Assembly: GCF_023156245.1 (NCBI RefSeq)
Contig: NZ_JAKZAH010000002.1
Span: 124,001 to 188,000 of the forward strand
Length of the DNA stretch: 64,000 nt
Direction of reading: 5' to 3'
Source: Marinobacter bryozoorum
GTDB taxonomy: Bacteria > Pseudomonadota > Gammaproteobacteria > Pseudomonadales > Oleiphilaceae
Shown: positions 1-9,100 of the stretch, in pieces
Position numbering within the stretch: the stretch's first letter is position 1
Layout: every line of letters starts with the position of its first letter
Translations under genes and position numbers: made by a program
The notes under the pieces: model-generated
Told to the model about the DNA's origin: nothing
Seen by the model: only the letters and a program-made list of their open reading frames with translations
Databases searched by the model: none

Positions 1-427
1 GCTGCAGGCAGGACAATCCGTACTGGTCTTTCCGGAAGGCACCACCTCGGCCGGCCTGACGGTGCTTCCCTTCTTTCCTCGCCTGATTGGCGCGGCGGCG
101 GCCGCCGAGGTGCCGGTGGTGCCGGTGTCCATCGCCTACCTGCGAGAGGGTGAGCCCTGCCATATCGCGCCCTTTATCGGTGACGACGAGTTCCACCATC
201 ACCTGCTGCGGCTGCTGTCAGCCCCGGCCCCGGAAGTGCGGGTAACCTGGCACCCTGCCCTGACGCCAGCAGCCAGCGTCAGCGCAAGGGAGCTGAGCGA
301 CCAGGTACGCGCGGTGATCCTCGACGGCCTGCGGCGGAGCCATCAGGTACCGGGAATCAGCGGTTGCCCGGCGGCCACCTCGTCGTCCGTCGCTTCCCGG
401 ACGGAAATGATCTCCAGGTCAAAATAG
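1..427 (+). CDS. 1-acyl-glycerol-3-phosphate acyltransferase, C-terminal part
   Basis: The frame is open from the left edge (first full codon at base 2), so the N-terminal half, including the HX4D catalytic motif, lies outside the window. The visible part begins with VLVFPEGTTSAG, the glycerophosphate-binding FPEGT block of PlsC-type acyltransferases, which acylate lysophosphatidic acid at the inner membrane. It continues with VPVVPVSIAY, typical of the later family motif. The 3' end overlaps the convergent FKBP gene by about 85 bases, so the last ~28 residues look low in family similarity and may be a lineage-specific tail. Family assignment is firm from the motif; whether it is PlsC itself or a haemolysin-type paralogue (OlsA) cannot be told from this fragment. 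Confidence 0.8.
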   Translation, partial: LQAGQSVLVFPEGTTSAGLTVLPFFPRLIGAAAAAEVPVVPVSIAYLREGEPCHIAPFIGDDEFHHHLLRLLSAPAPEVRVTWHPALTPAASVSARELSDQVRAVILDGLRRSHQVPGISGCPAATSSSVASRTEMISRSK

Positions 428-810
428 AGCGTGAAGCCCGCCAGCGGGTGGTTGGCGTCAACGTGGATCAGGTTGCCGTCGATAACGACCACCTGTACCA
501 CCTGGGCATCTTCACCGGTGTTGGTCTGGAACTTCATGCCCACCTGGAGGTTTTCCACCCCCTCGAACGCCGACCGAGGCACCTTGCGCACTAGATCCGG
601 GTTATGCTCTCCATAGGCCAGCTCAGGGGGAACGGTGACCTCCAGGCAATCGCCGGGGCCCCTGCCCCGAACGGCCTTCTGGATTCCTTCGATAACGTGG
701 CTGGCGCCATCAAGGAAAGTCAGGGGCTCACCACCTTCGGAGGTGTCCACTACTTCACCAGCGCGATTCTTGAGACGGTAATGGACCGTGTAGATCAATG
801 GACGTTGCAT
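343..810 (-). CDS. FKBP-type peptidyl-prolyl cis-trans isomerase, SlyD-like
   Basis: A 155-residue single-domain FKBP that would catalyse proline isomerisation and act as a folding helper in the cytoplasm (no signal peptide). The N-terminal strand YTVHYRLKNRAGEVVDTS, the middle insert around YGEHNPDLV (the IF chaperone flap position of SlyD) and the C-terminal DANHPLAGFTLYFDLEI match SlyD/FkpB proteins. There is no His-rich metal-binding tail like that of E. coli SlyD, so it may be a shorter SlyD-type or FkpB-type member. Its ATG shares one base with the stop of the upstream CoA-transferase gene, so the two are probably co-transcribed. Confidence 0.85.
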   Translation of the reverse strand: MQRPLIYTVHYRLKNRAGEVVDTSEGGEPLTFLDGASHVIEGIQKAVRGRGPGDCLEVTVPPELAYGEHNPDLVRKVPRSAFEGVENLQVGMKFQTNTGEDAQVVQVVVIDGNLIHVDANHPLAGFTLYFDLEIISVREATDDEVAAGQPLIPGT

Positions 811-2795
811 CAGTTGACGGCTTCTCCGGATGAATTAAGGGCGCCGGCCTGCTCCAGGGCAACGGCCAGCAGGCGACGGTTGAGTTGCACCTTCGGACCC
901 CGGCCCGCAGCCAGGCCCATGCGTTCGAACCAGGGTTTCAGCTCGGCCCGCCGGGTATCCACGCTGGCAGCCCGCGCGAAGGTGCGCAGCTTACCACGGG
1001 TATCCGCCGTTGCCGACTTGAGCGACTGCAGCGCCTTCGCCAGCACCAGCTCTTCTTCGGTGAAGTCACAGCCAAACGGGAAGGCCGGGAAAGCGTCGCC
1101 ATCACCAACGGATGACAGGGCTTCGCGGACATGGTCCGGTGTGTTGTCACGCCAGGAAGCCGGCAACTCGAAATCCCTGCGCACCTTACCCGCTGCCTTG
1201 GCCTGCCGGAGCAGGTCCGGCTGAAACCGGGCGTCGGCAATGCGTATCAGGCCCAGGTAAACTTCCTCATCCGGCTTGCCCCTCAGGTCTGCCAGGCCGT
1301 ACTCGGTTATCACCAGGTCACGCAGGTGGCGGGGAATCGTGCAGTGGCCATAGCCGAACACGATATTGGACAGCGTCTGGCCACCACTGGAGCGGGTACT
1401 GCGCAAAGTGATGACTGAACGGGCGCCAGGAAGTTCGTGGGCCATGGCAACGAAGTTGTATTGACCACCCACCCCGCTGACGACCCGGCCATCGCCAAGC
1501 CCATCGGAAACCGCAGCGCCGGACAGGGTGTGCATCATTGCCGAGTTGATAAAGCGGGCGTGGCGCCGCTGGGCGGCCTTCAACTGCTGACTGCCGAACC
1601 GGTGATCATAGAGATCGTTGATGAAATTCACACTGGTCATGGAGATCCTGGCCCGGTGTTGCTGGTCCAGCTCACGCAGTTGCTGATAGAAATCCTCCGG
1701 GCCAAGGTAGAAACCGCCGTGCATGACCACCCCGGCGTCCGACACGGGCTCACCACGATTGGCCCGCTCCTGGGTCTCCAGGTCTTCGTAGACCTGGCGT
1801 TTGAGGACACCCGCCTTCATCAGGTGGAGAAACCCGTCCACCATCATTTCACTGCAGCCATACAGGCCGTCGCGAAACGGCCCCGTGTCCCCCTCACTGG
1901 TAACAAACGGAAAGCGGGAAGCTATCCGTAGCCGGTCATAAAATGCCATCCACTGCTCGTTATGGCGGTGACGGAGAATGGCACTGTACACCACCGCCGC
2001 ACCCAGTGAGCCTATGCCCACCTGCAGGGTACCGCCATCCTTCAGCAGGGTACTGGCGTAGAAGCCGATAAGGTGGTCAGCGGGACTGATGGATTGCTGG
2101 GGCACCGGGAACAGGGGGTGATCTGTGTCCGGCTGGTCCAGCAGCAGGTCAAAATCGGTTACGGGAACGGCTGCATGGTGCCCCAGCCAGGGAAGGTTGC
2201 GATTGACCTCACCCACTACGGCTACCTTCTGGCCGGCGGCCTGCTGTTGTCGCAACCGGGGCAACAGGTCCAGGGTCAGGTCGGGGTTACAGCTCAGGCT
2301 CACCGGACCTCCGGTTTCTCCGGGCGGCGCTACCATCTGGAACACGACGTTTATGCCCTGGGCCAGGAGGTCCCGGACCGCATGGGTGTAGTTGGTGCAG
2401 ACGTAGTTTCGCTGCTGGTCGGTATTGTCGAGGAAGCTGCCGGCCTTGAAGAAAAACTCCGACACTTTCACGTTTGCCGGCAACTTCTGGTCCATCACGT
2501 CCCTGGCATAGTGCAGCTCCGGCACTTCACCATAGAGGCGTTTTACAAACGGGTCGAGAAAGCCCCGCTCAAGTGCGGAACTGCCCTTCGGGGCCAGCAG
2601 CGAAATGGCGGTCACAATGTGAAGATCGATGGACGGGTCCTGCCTGGCCCGGTCATAGAGGGTATTGACCAGCCTGACCGCCTTACCGAGCCCCAGGGGG
2701 AGGCCCAGCACTATGCGCTTGCCAACACGTTCGATTACCGCGTCTACGCAGGCCTCAGCCGTGGTTGCCCTGATGCCTTCCGGTATTTCCGACAT
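810..2795 (-). CDS. acetyl-CoA hydrolase/transferase family protein
   Basis: A 661-residue protein with the two-lobed architecture of CoA-transferases of the acetyl-CoA hydrolase/4-hydroxybutyrate CoA-transferase family, which move CoA between an acyl-CoA and a free acid. The conserved C-terminal lobe is visible around residues 430-470 (GDGRVVSGVGGQYNFVAMA, then SVITLRSTR). It is about 200 residues longer than the usual ~430-residue enzymes because of insertions and a C-terminal extension, a length known for a subfamily of proteobacterial members. Substrate is not evident. The gene is first in a short operon with the FKBP gene (one-base overlap). Confidence 0.85.
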   Translation of the reverse strand: MSEIPEGIRATTAEACVDAVIERVGKRIVLGLPLGLGKAVRLVNTLYDRARQDPSIDLHIVTAISLLAPKGSSALERGFLDPFVKRLYGEVPELHYARDVMDQKLPANVKVSEFFFKAGSFLDNTDQQRNYVCTNYTHAVRDLLAQGINVVFQMVAPPGETGGPVSLSCNPDLTLDLLPRLRQQQAAGQKVAVVGEVNRNLPWLGHHAAVPVTDFDLLLDQPDTDHPLFPVPQQSISPADHLIGFYASTLLKDGGTLQVGIGSLGAAVVYSAILRHRHNEQWMAFYDRLRIASRFPFVTSEGDTGPFRDGLYGCSEMMVDGFLHLMKAGVLKRQVYEDLETQERANRGEPVSDAGVVMHGGFYLGPEDFYQQLRELDQQHRARISMTSVNFINDLYDHRFGSQQLKAAQRRHARFINSAMMHTLSGAAVSDGLGDGRVVSGVGGQYNFVAMAHELPGARSVITLRSTRSSGGQTLSNIVFGYGHCTIPRHLRDLVITEYGLADLRGKPDEEVYLGLIRIADARFQPDLLRQAKAAGKVRRDFELPASWRDNTPDHVREALSSVGDGDAFPAFPFGCDFTEEELVLAKALQSLKSATADTRGKLRTFARAASVDTRRAELKPWFERMGLAAGRGPKVQLNRRLLAVALEQAGALNSSGEAVN

Positions 2796-2894
2796 GGATC
2801 GACGACGCCTCCCTGAGCTGTGAACAATGGGAGAATCATCCCACGTCGCCCGGGGGCTGACAATTCAGTAAATGGACTGGGAGAAAAGGTGCGC

Positions 2895-3215
2895 TCAGAA
2901 GGTCCAGCGAAGGTTGAGTGCTGCACCTTCGTTTATCAGCGCCACCGAATGGTCCGGCTTCGCAGAAGCCGAGGCATAGCGACGTCCCTGGACGCTTTCA
3001 GCTGCAGAAATACGCCAGCTGAGCAGTCGTGAGCCCAGGTCAAGCAACGCATCTTCGTCGTCGTAGATAAAGTCTCCGGACATGCGATCCTGGATTTCCG
3101 ACGGATTACCGGTATAAATCTCGGTAGGCAAGGCCTCTCGTTCACCCGCTTCTGCACGCACGACAAATGCCACCGTGTTCAGAATCAAAAGGGCTACGAA
3201 TAGGCGAAGAATCAT
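2895..3215 (-). CDS. small secreted hypothetical protein
   Basis: A 106-residue protein with a clear N-terminal signal peptide (hydrophobic residues 3-18, cleavage plausible after VRAEA). The rest is acidic and polar with no recognised domain. It ends in an aromatic residue (LNLRWTF), as many beta-rich outer-membrane proteins do, but 80 mature residues are too few for a barrel. It is isolated between the CoA-transferase and tas genes. Ribosome-binding site is weak. Real gene likely because of the coherent signal peptide; function unknown. Confidence 0.55.
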   Translation of the reverse strand: MILRLFVALLILNTVAFVVRAEAGEREALPTEIYTGNPSEIQDRMSGDFIYDDEDALLDLGSRLLSWRISAAESVQGRRYASASAKPDHSVALINEGAALNLRWTF

Positions 3216-3364
3216 GGAGCGTCTGCCTGCAATATCGGGTGTGAAATGGATTTAACAATTATGACGAAAGTCTAAACGTTTGAACAGCAAACTCTGTGAC
3301 CGGAAGCACAGCTACCGAGGCATTTCTGAAACGGTTTGTGGTCCCGCGTAACAAAATGTAACCA

Positions 3365-3400
3365 CGCCGGAACCAGGTCCTGGAGGACCTGGTTCCGGCG
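3365..3400. terminator. perfect 16-bp hairpin between genes
   Basis: Arms 3365-3380 and 3385-3400 are perfectly complementary around a TGGA tetraloop. It lies 26 bases past the stop of the minus-strand tas gene. There is only a diffuse T-rich stretch on the minus strand afterwards, so it is either a weak intrinsic terminator or a transcript-stabilising 3' hairpin. Confidence 0.55.
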
Positions 3401-3426
3401 GCACAGTCCGACCGACGGAGGTCGAT

Positions 3427-4464
3427 CTACGGACAGGGGTAGGTGAACGCCTTGTGGAGTTCTTCCAGTGACTTCAGTACTTCATCACTGAGGGTAACAT
3501 TGACCGAGTCGATGTTCTCCCGTAACTGCTCCATGGTCGTGGCGCCGATAATATTGCTGGTTACGAACCGGCGACTATTGACCCAGGCCAGGGCCAGGTG
3601 GGCGGGTGTCAGGCCATGGGCCTTCGCCAGCTCGCAATAGGCACGGATGGCCTCTTCGGCATGCTCACCCTGATAGCGAACGAAGCGTTCGAACAGGGTT
3701 ATGCGGCTGTTCTCTGGCCGTTGGCCGTCCAGGTACTTTCCGGTCAGCATGCCGAACGCCAGCGGCGAATAGGCCAGCAGGCCCACGTCTTCGCGGTGAG
3801 CCACTTCCGCCAGCCCCAGCTCGAAGGTCCGGTTCAGCAGGTTGTAGGGATTCTGGACAGACACTGGGCGGGGCCAGCCGTGCTGCTCCGCCAGCTGCAG
3901 GTACTTCATGGTGCCCCAGGGCGTTTCGTTGGACAGGCCGATATGGCGAATCTTGCCTTCCTGGACCAGCTCATGCAGTGCACCCAGGGTTTCCTCGATG
4001 GGCGTAAACTCCTCATTCTCACGGTGGCGATAACCCAGCTTGCCAAAAAAGTTGGTGTTCCGGTCCGGCCAGTGCACCTGGTACAGATCGATATAGTCGG
4101 TCTGCAGCCGTTCGAGGCTTGCCTCGCAGGCCTGCCGGATATGGTCCCGGGTCAGGCGCGGGCCGTTACGAAGGTAGGTAAGGCCGTTGCCGGGGCCAGC
4201 CACCTTGGACGCGATCACCAGGTCATCCCGGCGCCCCCGCCGGGCCAGCCAGTTACCCAGGTACTGCTCGGTCAGGCCCTGGGTTTCTGCCCGCGGAGGC
4301 ACCGGATACATCTCCGCTGCATCGATGAAGTTGATGCCCTCACCGGTGGCGTAATCCAGTTGTTCGAAGGCTTCCTGCTCGGTGTTCTGCTGCCCCCAGG
4401 TCATGGTGCCCAGGCAGATCAGGCTTACATCCAGGTCGGTACGGCCCAGTCTTCGCTTTTCCAT
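3427..4464 (-). CDS. tas: aldo/keto reductase, Tas-like
   Basis: A 345-residue NADP(H)-dependent aldo/keto reductase very similar along its whole length to E. coli Tas. Family landmarks include CLGTMTWGQQN at residues 18-28, FIDAAEMYPVPPR with catalytic Asp48 and Tyr53, SKVAGP with Lys87, QVHWPDR with His131 and the C-terminal IIGATTMEQLRENI cofactor block. I chose the start at 4464 because a strong AGGAGG lies just upstream and because it aligns with Tas; an in-frame ATG at 4500 would add 12 residues lacking family similarity. The physiological substrate of Tas proteins is not well defined. Confidence 0.9.
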   Translation of the reverse strand: MEKRRLGRTDLDVSLICLGTMTWGQQNTEQEAFEQLDYATGEGINFIDAAEMYPVPPRAETQGLTEQYLGNWLARRGRRDDLVIASKVAGPGNGLTYLRNGPRLTRDHIRQACEASLERLQTDYIDLYQVHWPDRNTNFFGKLGYRHRENEEFTPIEETLGALHELVQEGKIRHIGLSNETPWGTMKYLQLAEQHGWPRPVSVQNPYNLLNRTFELGLAEVAHREDVGLLAYSPLAFGMLTGKYLDGQRPENSRITLFERFVRYQGEHAEEAIRAYCELAKAHGLTPAHLALAWVNSRRFVTSNIIGATTMEQLRENIDSVNVTLSDEVLKSLEELHKAFTYPCP

Positions 4465-4663
4465 CCTTCCTCCTACGGCTTGCTTGTTGGCATTGTGCAC
4501 GCCCGGGTCAGCCCTGGCGCGGGTTTCAAGGGAATGTCACAACACTGAAGTATGACTGTCATATTTCATTTCCATAGTGGGTACATGGAAAACCAGTCAG
4601 TTGTCTCGTTAATGGACCAAGAGGTTAACCGCAACCACCCGAATCATCCAGCAAGGCCTCCTA

Positions 4664-5884
4664 ATGAACACAGCCAGTAGTCAGCCCTCCCCTCGCCGGA
4701 TCACCATCGTCTCGGAGACCTTTACCCCGGAGATCAATGGCGTGGCCAATACCCTGAAACACCTTTGTCGGGGGCTGTATGCACGGGGCCATGAGGTACA
4801 GGTGGTGCGACCGGCCCAGGCCGGGGACACGGGCAAGGATGACGGACCTTCGGATCATGGTATCCCACTGCACCATGACCTGGTGCGGGTGACCGGGATA
4901 CCACTGCCCGGCTATGCGAACCTGCAGTTCGGGCTTACACGCCGGCGGCACCTGCTTACGCTCTGGCAGAAGCGGCGCCCTGACCTGGTCTATGTGGCAA
5001 CCCAGGGGCCCCTTGGCGTGATGGCGGTTTCAGCCGCACGGGCCCTGGGCATTTCAGTCTGTTCCGGCTTCCACACCAACTTTCACAGCTACAGCCGCCA
5101 TTACCATGCAGGCTTTCTGTCACGCCTGCTGGAACGCTATGGGCGCTGGTTTCACAACCGCACCGCCCTGACCCTGGTGCCAACCCGGGCCATGGCCACG
5201 CGGGTGCAGGCCATGGGCATCCACCCTGTGGGCCTGTGGAGCCGCGGTGTTGACTGCCAGCTGTTCGCCCCCAGCAAAAGGGACCCGGCGTTGCGTGCAG
5301 AGTGGGGCCTGCAACCCCAGGACCGGGCGATTCTCTATGTGGGCCGGCTGGCTTCCGAGAAGAACCTTCAGTTAGCCGTATCCTGTTTCGAGCGCATTCG
5401 CGTTCTGCATCCGAAGGCCAGGTTCATCCTGGTGGGCGACGGCCCCCAGCGTAGACGGTTGCAGGAAAAGCACCCGGACTATCTGTTCAGCGGTATCCGC
5501 GAGGGAGAAGACCTGGCCCGGCACTATGCCTCCGGCGACCTGTTCCTGTTCCCCAGCAAAACGGATACTTTCGGCAATGTGGTTACCGAGGCCATGGCCA
5601 GCGGGCTCGCGGTAGTAGCCTTCGACGATGCAGCGGCCAGCGAACATATTCGCCACGAGGAAAACGGCATGGTCGCCCCACTGGATGACGACGAAGCCTT
5701 CGTGGAGCACGCCCTGACCCTCGCGCAGCAAAACACCTTGCTGGGCAGCATTCGCCAGCAGGCCCGCCTGGATGCGCTGGACCTGGACTGGGGCAGCCAG
5801 GTGGAACAGTTCGAACAACTCACACTTACCCTGAACAGGAGGGACCGGTGCCATGCCGTCACCCCGGGTATCCCGATTCTTTGA
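4664..5884 (+). CDS. glycosyltransferase family 4 protein
   Basis: A 406-residue GT-B fold glycosyltransferase. The N-terminal domain opens with IVSETFTPEINGVANTLKHL (acceptor side); the C-terminal domain carries the nucleotide-sugar motif DTFGNVVTEAMASG near residue 305 with the two conserved Glu residues. It resembles GDP-mannose-dependent alpha-mannosyltransferases such as MgtA and the SQD2-type glycolipid synthases. It overlaps the following PAP2 phosphatase gene by 32 bases, so the two probably make one lipid or glycolipid product. Donor and acceptor are not determined from sequence. Confidence 0.85.
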   Translation: MNTASSQPSPRRITIVSETFTPEINGVANTLKHLCRGLYARGHEVQVVRPAQAGDTGKDDGPSDHGIPLHHDLVRVTGIPLPGYANLQFGLTRRRHLLTLWQKRRPDLVYVATQGPLGVMAVSAARALGISVCSGFHTNFHSYSRHYHAGFLSRLLERYGRWFHNRTALTLVPTRAMATRVQAMGIHPVGLWSRGVDCQLFAPSKRDPALRAEWGLQPQDRAILYVGRLASEKNLQLAVSCFERIRVLHPKARFILVGDGPQRRRLQEKHPDYLFSGIREGEDLARHYASGDLFLFPSKTDTFGNVVTEAMASGLAVVAFDDAAASEHIRHEENGMVAPLDDDEAFVEHALTLAQQNTLLGSIRQQARLDALDLDWGSQVEQFEQLTLTLNRRDRCHAVTPGIPIL

Positions 5885-6434
5885 CCAGGTAGACCAGGCA
5901 GAGTTTGCCTTCTGCCGGATGATCAACCGCAGCCTGCGCTTCCGGCCGGTCACCATGCTGTTCAAGGTAGTCAGCCGGCTGGGCGACGGCTGGCTGTGGT
6001 ACGCGCTGATCCTCGCCCTGCCGCTGATCTACCCTGAAGACGGACTGGCCATTGCCTTGCTGATGACCGGCGCCGGGCTTGCCTGCACCCTGACCTACAA
6101 GTACCTGAAACGAACCCTGGTGCGAGAGCGTCCGTTTATTTCCTTCCCGGTGATCCACTGTGGCACACCGCCCCTGGATCGTTACAGCTTTCCCTCCGGC
6201 CACACCCTGCATGCGGTCTGCTTCACCAGTGTGCTCGCGCTGACGCTGCCCGTACTGGCGCTCGCAGTCTTGCCCTTTACCCTGGCAGTGGCGGCATCCC
6301 GGGTTGTGCTCGGGCTGCACTATCCCAGTGACGTGCTCGCCGGGACCATGATCGGAGGCGTTATGGGTATTCTCTGGGTGTCATTCGGCGCAGAACCGCT
6401 GCTGGCATTGTTCGCCACGACCGCGAATCCCTGA
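5853..6434 (+). CDS. PAP2-family membrane phosphatase
   Basis: A 193-residue multi-pass membrane protein with all three phosphatidic-acid-phosphatase type 2 motifs: K86-x6-R93-P94, PSGH at 114-117 and SR-x5-H-x3-D ending at Asp160. Five or six hydrophobic segments are visible. The enzyme would dephosphorylate a lipid phosphate such as phosphatidic acid or undecaprenyl diphosphate at the periplasmic face. The 32-base overlap with the upstream glycosyltransferase indicates translational coupling. Confidence 0.87.
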   Translation: MPSPRVSRFFDQVDQAEFAFCRMINRSLRFRPVTMLFKVVSRLGDGWLWYALILALPLIYPEDGLAIALLMTGAGLACTLTYKYLKRTLVRERPFISFPVIHCGTPPLDRYSFPSGHTLHAVCFTSVLALTLPVLALAVLPFTLAVAASRVVLGLHYPSDVLAGTMIGGVMGILWVSFGAEPLLALFATTANP

Positions 6435-6451
6435 GGTTGTGTTTACAGGTG

Positions 6452-7516
6452 CTATTCAAACAGACGTAACTGGGTGACTGGCGCGCTGTCTTCCCGGAAC
6501 CTCACCCCCACGCCCAACAGGCGAACGGGCCTTTGTTCGTCGGTAACCAGCTCATCCAGCAGGGGCAGGAATTCCCCGGCCACCGGCATGGCGCCTGGCC
6601 CCGGTTCCCGCACCCGCTCCAGGGTATGGGTTGAAAAATCACTGTAGCGGATCTTGATGAACAGCTTGTGCAACGGCTTGTGGCTACCCTTGCGCTCCAG
6701 GCGGCGGTGCAGGTCGTCCACCAGGGCGGTCATCACCTGCTGGCAGGCCTCCTTGCCGGGCAGGTCCCGGGAAAAGGTGCGCTCGACACTGACCGACTTG
6801 GCCACCCGAGTCACCACCACCGGGCGGTCGTCACGGCCATGGGCCATGTGCCACAGGCGAAGGCCCTGCTTGCCGAACAGGCGCACCAGTTCCGCCTCGC
6901 CGGCTTCGCGAAGGTCACCGCAGGTCTGGAGGCCCCTGTCATTCAGCTTGCTGGCGGTGACTGGCCCGACGCCTGACAGTTTTTCCACCGGCAGGGCCTT
7001 TACAAAGTCATCCACCTGTTCCGGTGTGATCACGAACAGGCCGTCGGGCTTGTTCCAGTCACTGGCAATCTTGGCCAGGAACTTGTTCGGTGCCACGCCG
7101 GCCGACACGGTAATACCGACACGTGCCTTCACCTGCTCGCGAATATGACGGGCCATCAGGGTGGCACTGCCCTGGAAGGCTTCCACCTCGCTGACATCCA
7201 GGAAAGCTTCATCCAGTGACAGCGGTTCCACCAGATCGGTCAGCTCCCGGAAAACGGCCATGACCTGGCGGGAAACCTCCCGGTAGCGCGGCATATCCAG
7301 GGGCACCATGACCAGGTCCGGGCACAATCGGCGGGCCTCGCCCCCGGGCATGGCCGAGCGCACTCCAAAAGCCCGGGCGCGGTAATTACAGGTGGTCACC
7401 ACCCCACGGCCGCTCTGACCACCCACGGCAATGGGAACATCCCGCAACGAGGGATCGTCCCGCATTTCCACGGCGGCGTAGAAACAGTCGCAGTCGATGT
7501 GGATGATCTTGCGCAC
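6452..7516 (-). CDS. dinB: DNA polymerase IV (Y-family translesion polymerase)
   Basis: A 354-residue error-prone polymerase. [10 protein letters not shown] at residues 8-17 supplies one metal-binding Asp and [10 protein letters not shown] near 102-111 supplies the Asp-Glu pair; helix-hairpin-helix residues ([12 protein letters not shown]) follow. The C-terminus ends in QLRLFE, a canonical sliding-clamp binding motif. A consensus LexA box lies 17 bases upstream of the ATG, so the gene should be induced by DNA damage. Length and motif order match E. coli Pol IV. Confidence 0.95.
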   Translation of the reverse strand: MRKIIHIDCDCFYAAVEMRDDPSLRDVPIAVGGQSGRGVVTTCNYRARAFGVRSAMPGGEARRLCPDLVMVPLDMPRYREVSRQVMAVFRELTDLVEPLSLDEAFLDVSEVEAFQGSATLMARHIREQVKARVGITVSAGVAPNKFLAKIASDWNKPDGLFVITPEQVDDFVKALPVEKLSGVGPVTASKLNDRGLQTCGDLREAGEAELVRLFGKQGLRLWHMAHGRDDRPVVVTRVAKSVSVERTFSRDLPGKEACQQVMTALVDDLHRRLERKGSHKPLHKLFIKIRYSDFSTHTLERVREPGPGAMPVAGEFLPLLDELVTDEQRPVRLLGVGVRFREDSAPVTQLRLFE

Positions 7517-7532
7517 CAGGTTACGGCAGCCT

Positions 7533-7548
7533 CTGTATAAACGTACAG
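7533..7548 (-). promoter_or_regulatory. LexA (SOS) box of dinB
   Basis: CTGTATAAACGTACAG fits the gammaproteobacterial LexA consensus CTGT-N8-ACAG with an AT-rich spacer and is placed to block the dinB promoter. Confidence 0.85.
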
Positions 7549-7621
7549 CCTTGTATCTTACGCGCTGTTGCCGAGAATGTCAGACATTTACCGGCCAATC
7601 GCGGCACAGGAACCTGAAACC

Positions 7622-7915
7622 ATGAACGATGAATTCTCCGGCCAGACCCGCACCGAAATCGAAGCGGCGGCCTTCCGCCGGCTGGTCAGCCATCTGCAGA
7701 GCCATACCGGGGTCCAGAACATCGACCTGATGAACCTTGCCGGCTTTTGCCGCAACTGCCTGTCAAAGTGGATGCGGGCCGAGGCCGAGCAACGCGGCGT
7801 CACCCTGACCGATGCCGAGGCGCGGGAGCATATCTATGGTATGCCCTACGATACCTGGAAAGCCAAGTACCAGCAGGGCCCCAAACAGTCCCACAGCGGA
7901 GACCACGGGGAATGA
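7622..7915 (+). CDS. DUF1244 family protein
   Basis: A 97-residue protein of the DUF1244 family, recognised by FRRLVSHLQ and the strongly conserved NLAGFCRNCLSKW block with two Cys residues. Function unknown; such genes are common beside minCDE in this bacterial group. The start at 7622 has an AGGAA ribosome site; an ATG at 7577 would add 15 residues and would lie close to the divergent dinB promoter, so I prefer the later start. The stop overlaps the next ATG (ATGA). Confidence 0.75.
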   Translation: MNDEFSGQTRTEIEAAAFRRLVSHLQSHTGVQNIDLMNLAGFCRNCLSKWMRAEAEQRGVTLTDAEAREHIYGMPYDTWKAKYQQGPKQSHSGDHGE

Positions 7916-8289
7916 ACATTAACGAGGCCGTCCGCATACACCTCGCCTCCCTGGACGCCGGCCACTCGGATTTCGAAGACACCCTGGCCCTGGTTGCACG
8001 GCATTTCGACTACTCCCCCACTGGCTTCCGCAACGGTCCGCTGTACAATGCCGCCGGAGAGAACGAGGGTTCCTGCAAGGTCTTCGCCCTGGCCCAGTTC
8101 AGCAACCTGAACGAGGCGCAGGCCCTGGCCTTGTTCGGCCGCCACTACCGCGATGTTCTCGCCGATCCCGCAGGGAGCAGCCATGGCAATATTCGCCAGT
8201 TCATGACCACCGGTTGGTCCGGTATCGTTTTCGATGGCCCGGCCCTGAGGCCCACGACCACTTCTACAATCCAGGACACGCAAGCATGA
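7912..8289 (+). CDS. HopJ type III effector family protein
   Basis: A 125-residue protein matching the HopJ family: HFDYSPTGFRNGPLYNAAGENEGSCKVFALAQ, read here in parts (FDYSPTGFRNG and NEGSCKVFALAQF), is the family core. Despite the name most chromosomal members are in bacteria with no type III secretion and appear to be cytoplasmic housekeeping proteins. No secretion signal is visible. It overlaps the DUF1244 gene (ATGA) and the minC start (4 bases), so it is within the min operon. Confidence 0.8.
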   Translation: MNINEAVRIHLASLDAGHSDFEDTLALVARHFDYSPTGFRNGPLYNAAGENEGSCKVFALAQFSNLNEAQALALFGRHYRDVLADPAGSSHGNIRQFMTTGWSGIVFDGPALRPTTTSTIQDTQA

Positions 8290-9059
8290 CCGACGCGCTG
8301 CAGGCCAATGACCGGCCCGCCTTCCAGCTCAAGGGCACCACGGTTTCCCTCACCGCCCTCGAACTGGCGTACTTCGATGAGGACTCCTTCGAAGCCGCCC
8401 TGCGGGAGAAGATCCGCCAGGCACCTGGCTTCTTCCGGGACATTCCCATCATTATCAGCCTAGACCACTACGAAGGCCCCACCGCCGAGCTGGACTTCTT
8501 CAAGCTGCTGGGCATTTGCCGTCGTCACAGCATCCACGTAGTGGGCGTACGGGGTGGTGATGACGACCAGCGCCGACTGGCCCGACATGCCGCCATAGCG
8601 ATACTGCCCAGTGGAGGGCGCCAGGACAGACCGACTTCTCCGGAAGCAGCCCCGGAGGCCGGGGCGCCCGCTGAAACCACACCGGAACATGCCACCGAAA
8701 GCGCCCCAGCCACCCCGGCAGCGGCCCGAATCGTTTCCCAGCCGGTGCGTTCCGGCCAGCAGGTCTATGCGCCTGAAGGGGATTTAATTATCCTCGCACC
8801 AGTTCAGGCTGGCGCCGAAGTACTGGCGGCAGGTAACATTCATGTATATGGCCCGTTGCGCGGCAGAGCGCTCGCGGGCGTCCATGGCCAGGAAAGCGCA
8901 CGGGTGTTCTGCCAGTCGCTGGAGGCAGAGCTTGTGTCCATTGCCGGCCACTATAAAATCTCGGAAGATCTGCAGGAACGCGGCTGGAAAGCCCCGGTGC
9001 AGATCCAGCTCAGGGATGACCTCCTGGTGGTCACACCACTTGACCGGTCCCCGGGCTGA
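8286..9059 (+). CDS. minC: septum site-determining protein MinC
   Basis: A 257-residue division inhibitor that blocks FtsZ assembly away from midcell. The N-terminal domain (FQLKGTTVSLTALELAYFD) is followed by a Pro/Ala/Glu-rich linker (residues ~115-150) and the C-terminal beta-helix domain that binds MinD, with VRSGQQVYAPEGDLIILAPV and NIHVYGPLRGRALAGV. The start at 8286 aligns with the family and overlaps the previous stop by 4 bases. Confidence 0.95.
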   Translation: MTDALQANDRPAFQLKGTTVSLTALELAYFDEDSFEAALREKIRQAPGFFRDIPIIISLDHYEGPTAELDFFKLLGICRRHSIHVVGVRGGDDDQRRLARHAAIAILPSGGRQDRPTSPEAAPEAGAPAETTPEHATESAPATPAAARIVSQPVRSGQQVYAPEGDLIILAPVQAGAEVLAAGNIHVYGPLRGRALAGVHGQESARVFCQSLEAELVSIAGHYKISEDLQERGWKAPVQIQLRDDLLVVTPLDRSPG

Positions 9060-9100
9060 CACTCCCAACGCAACACTAACCAGAAGACAGGACCGCAACC

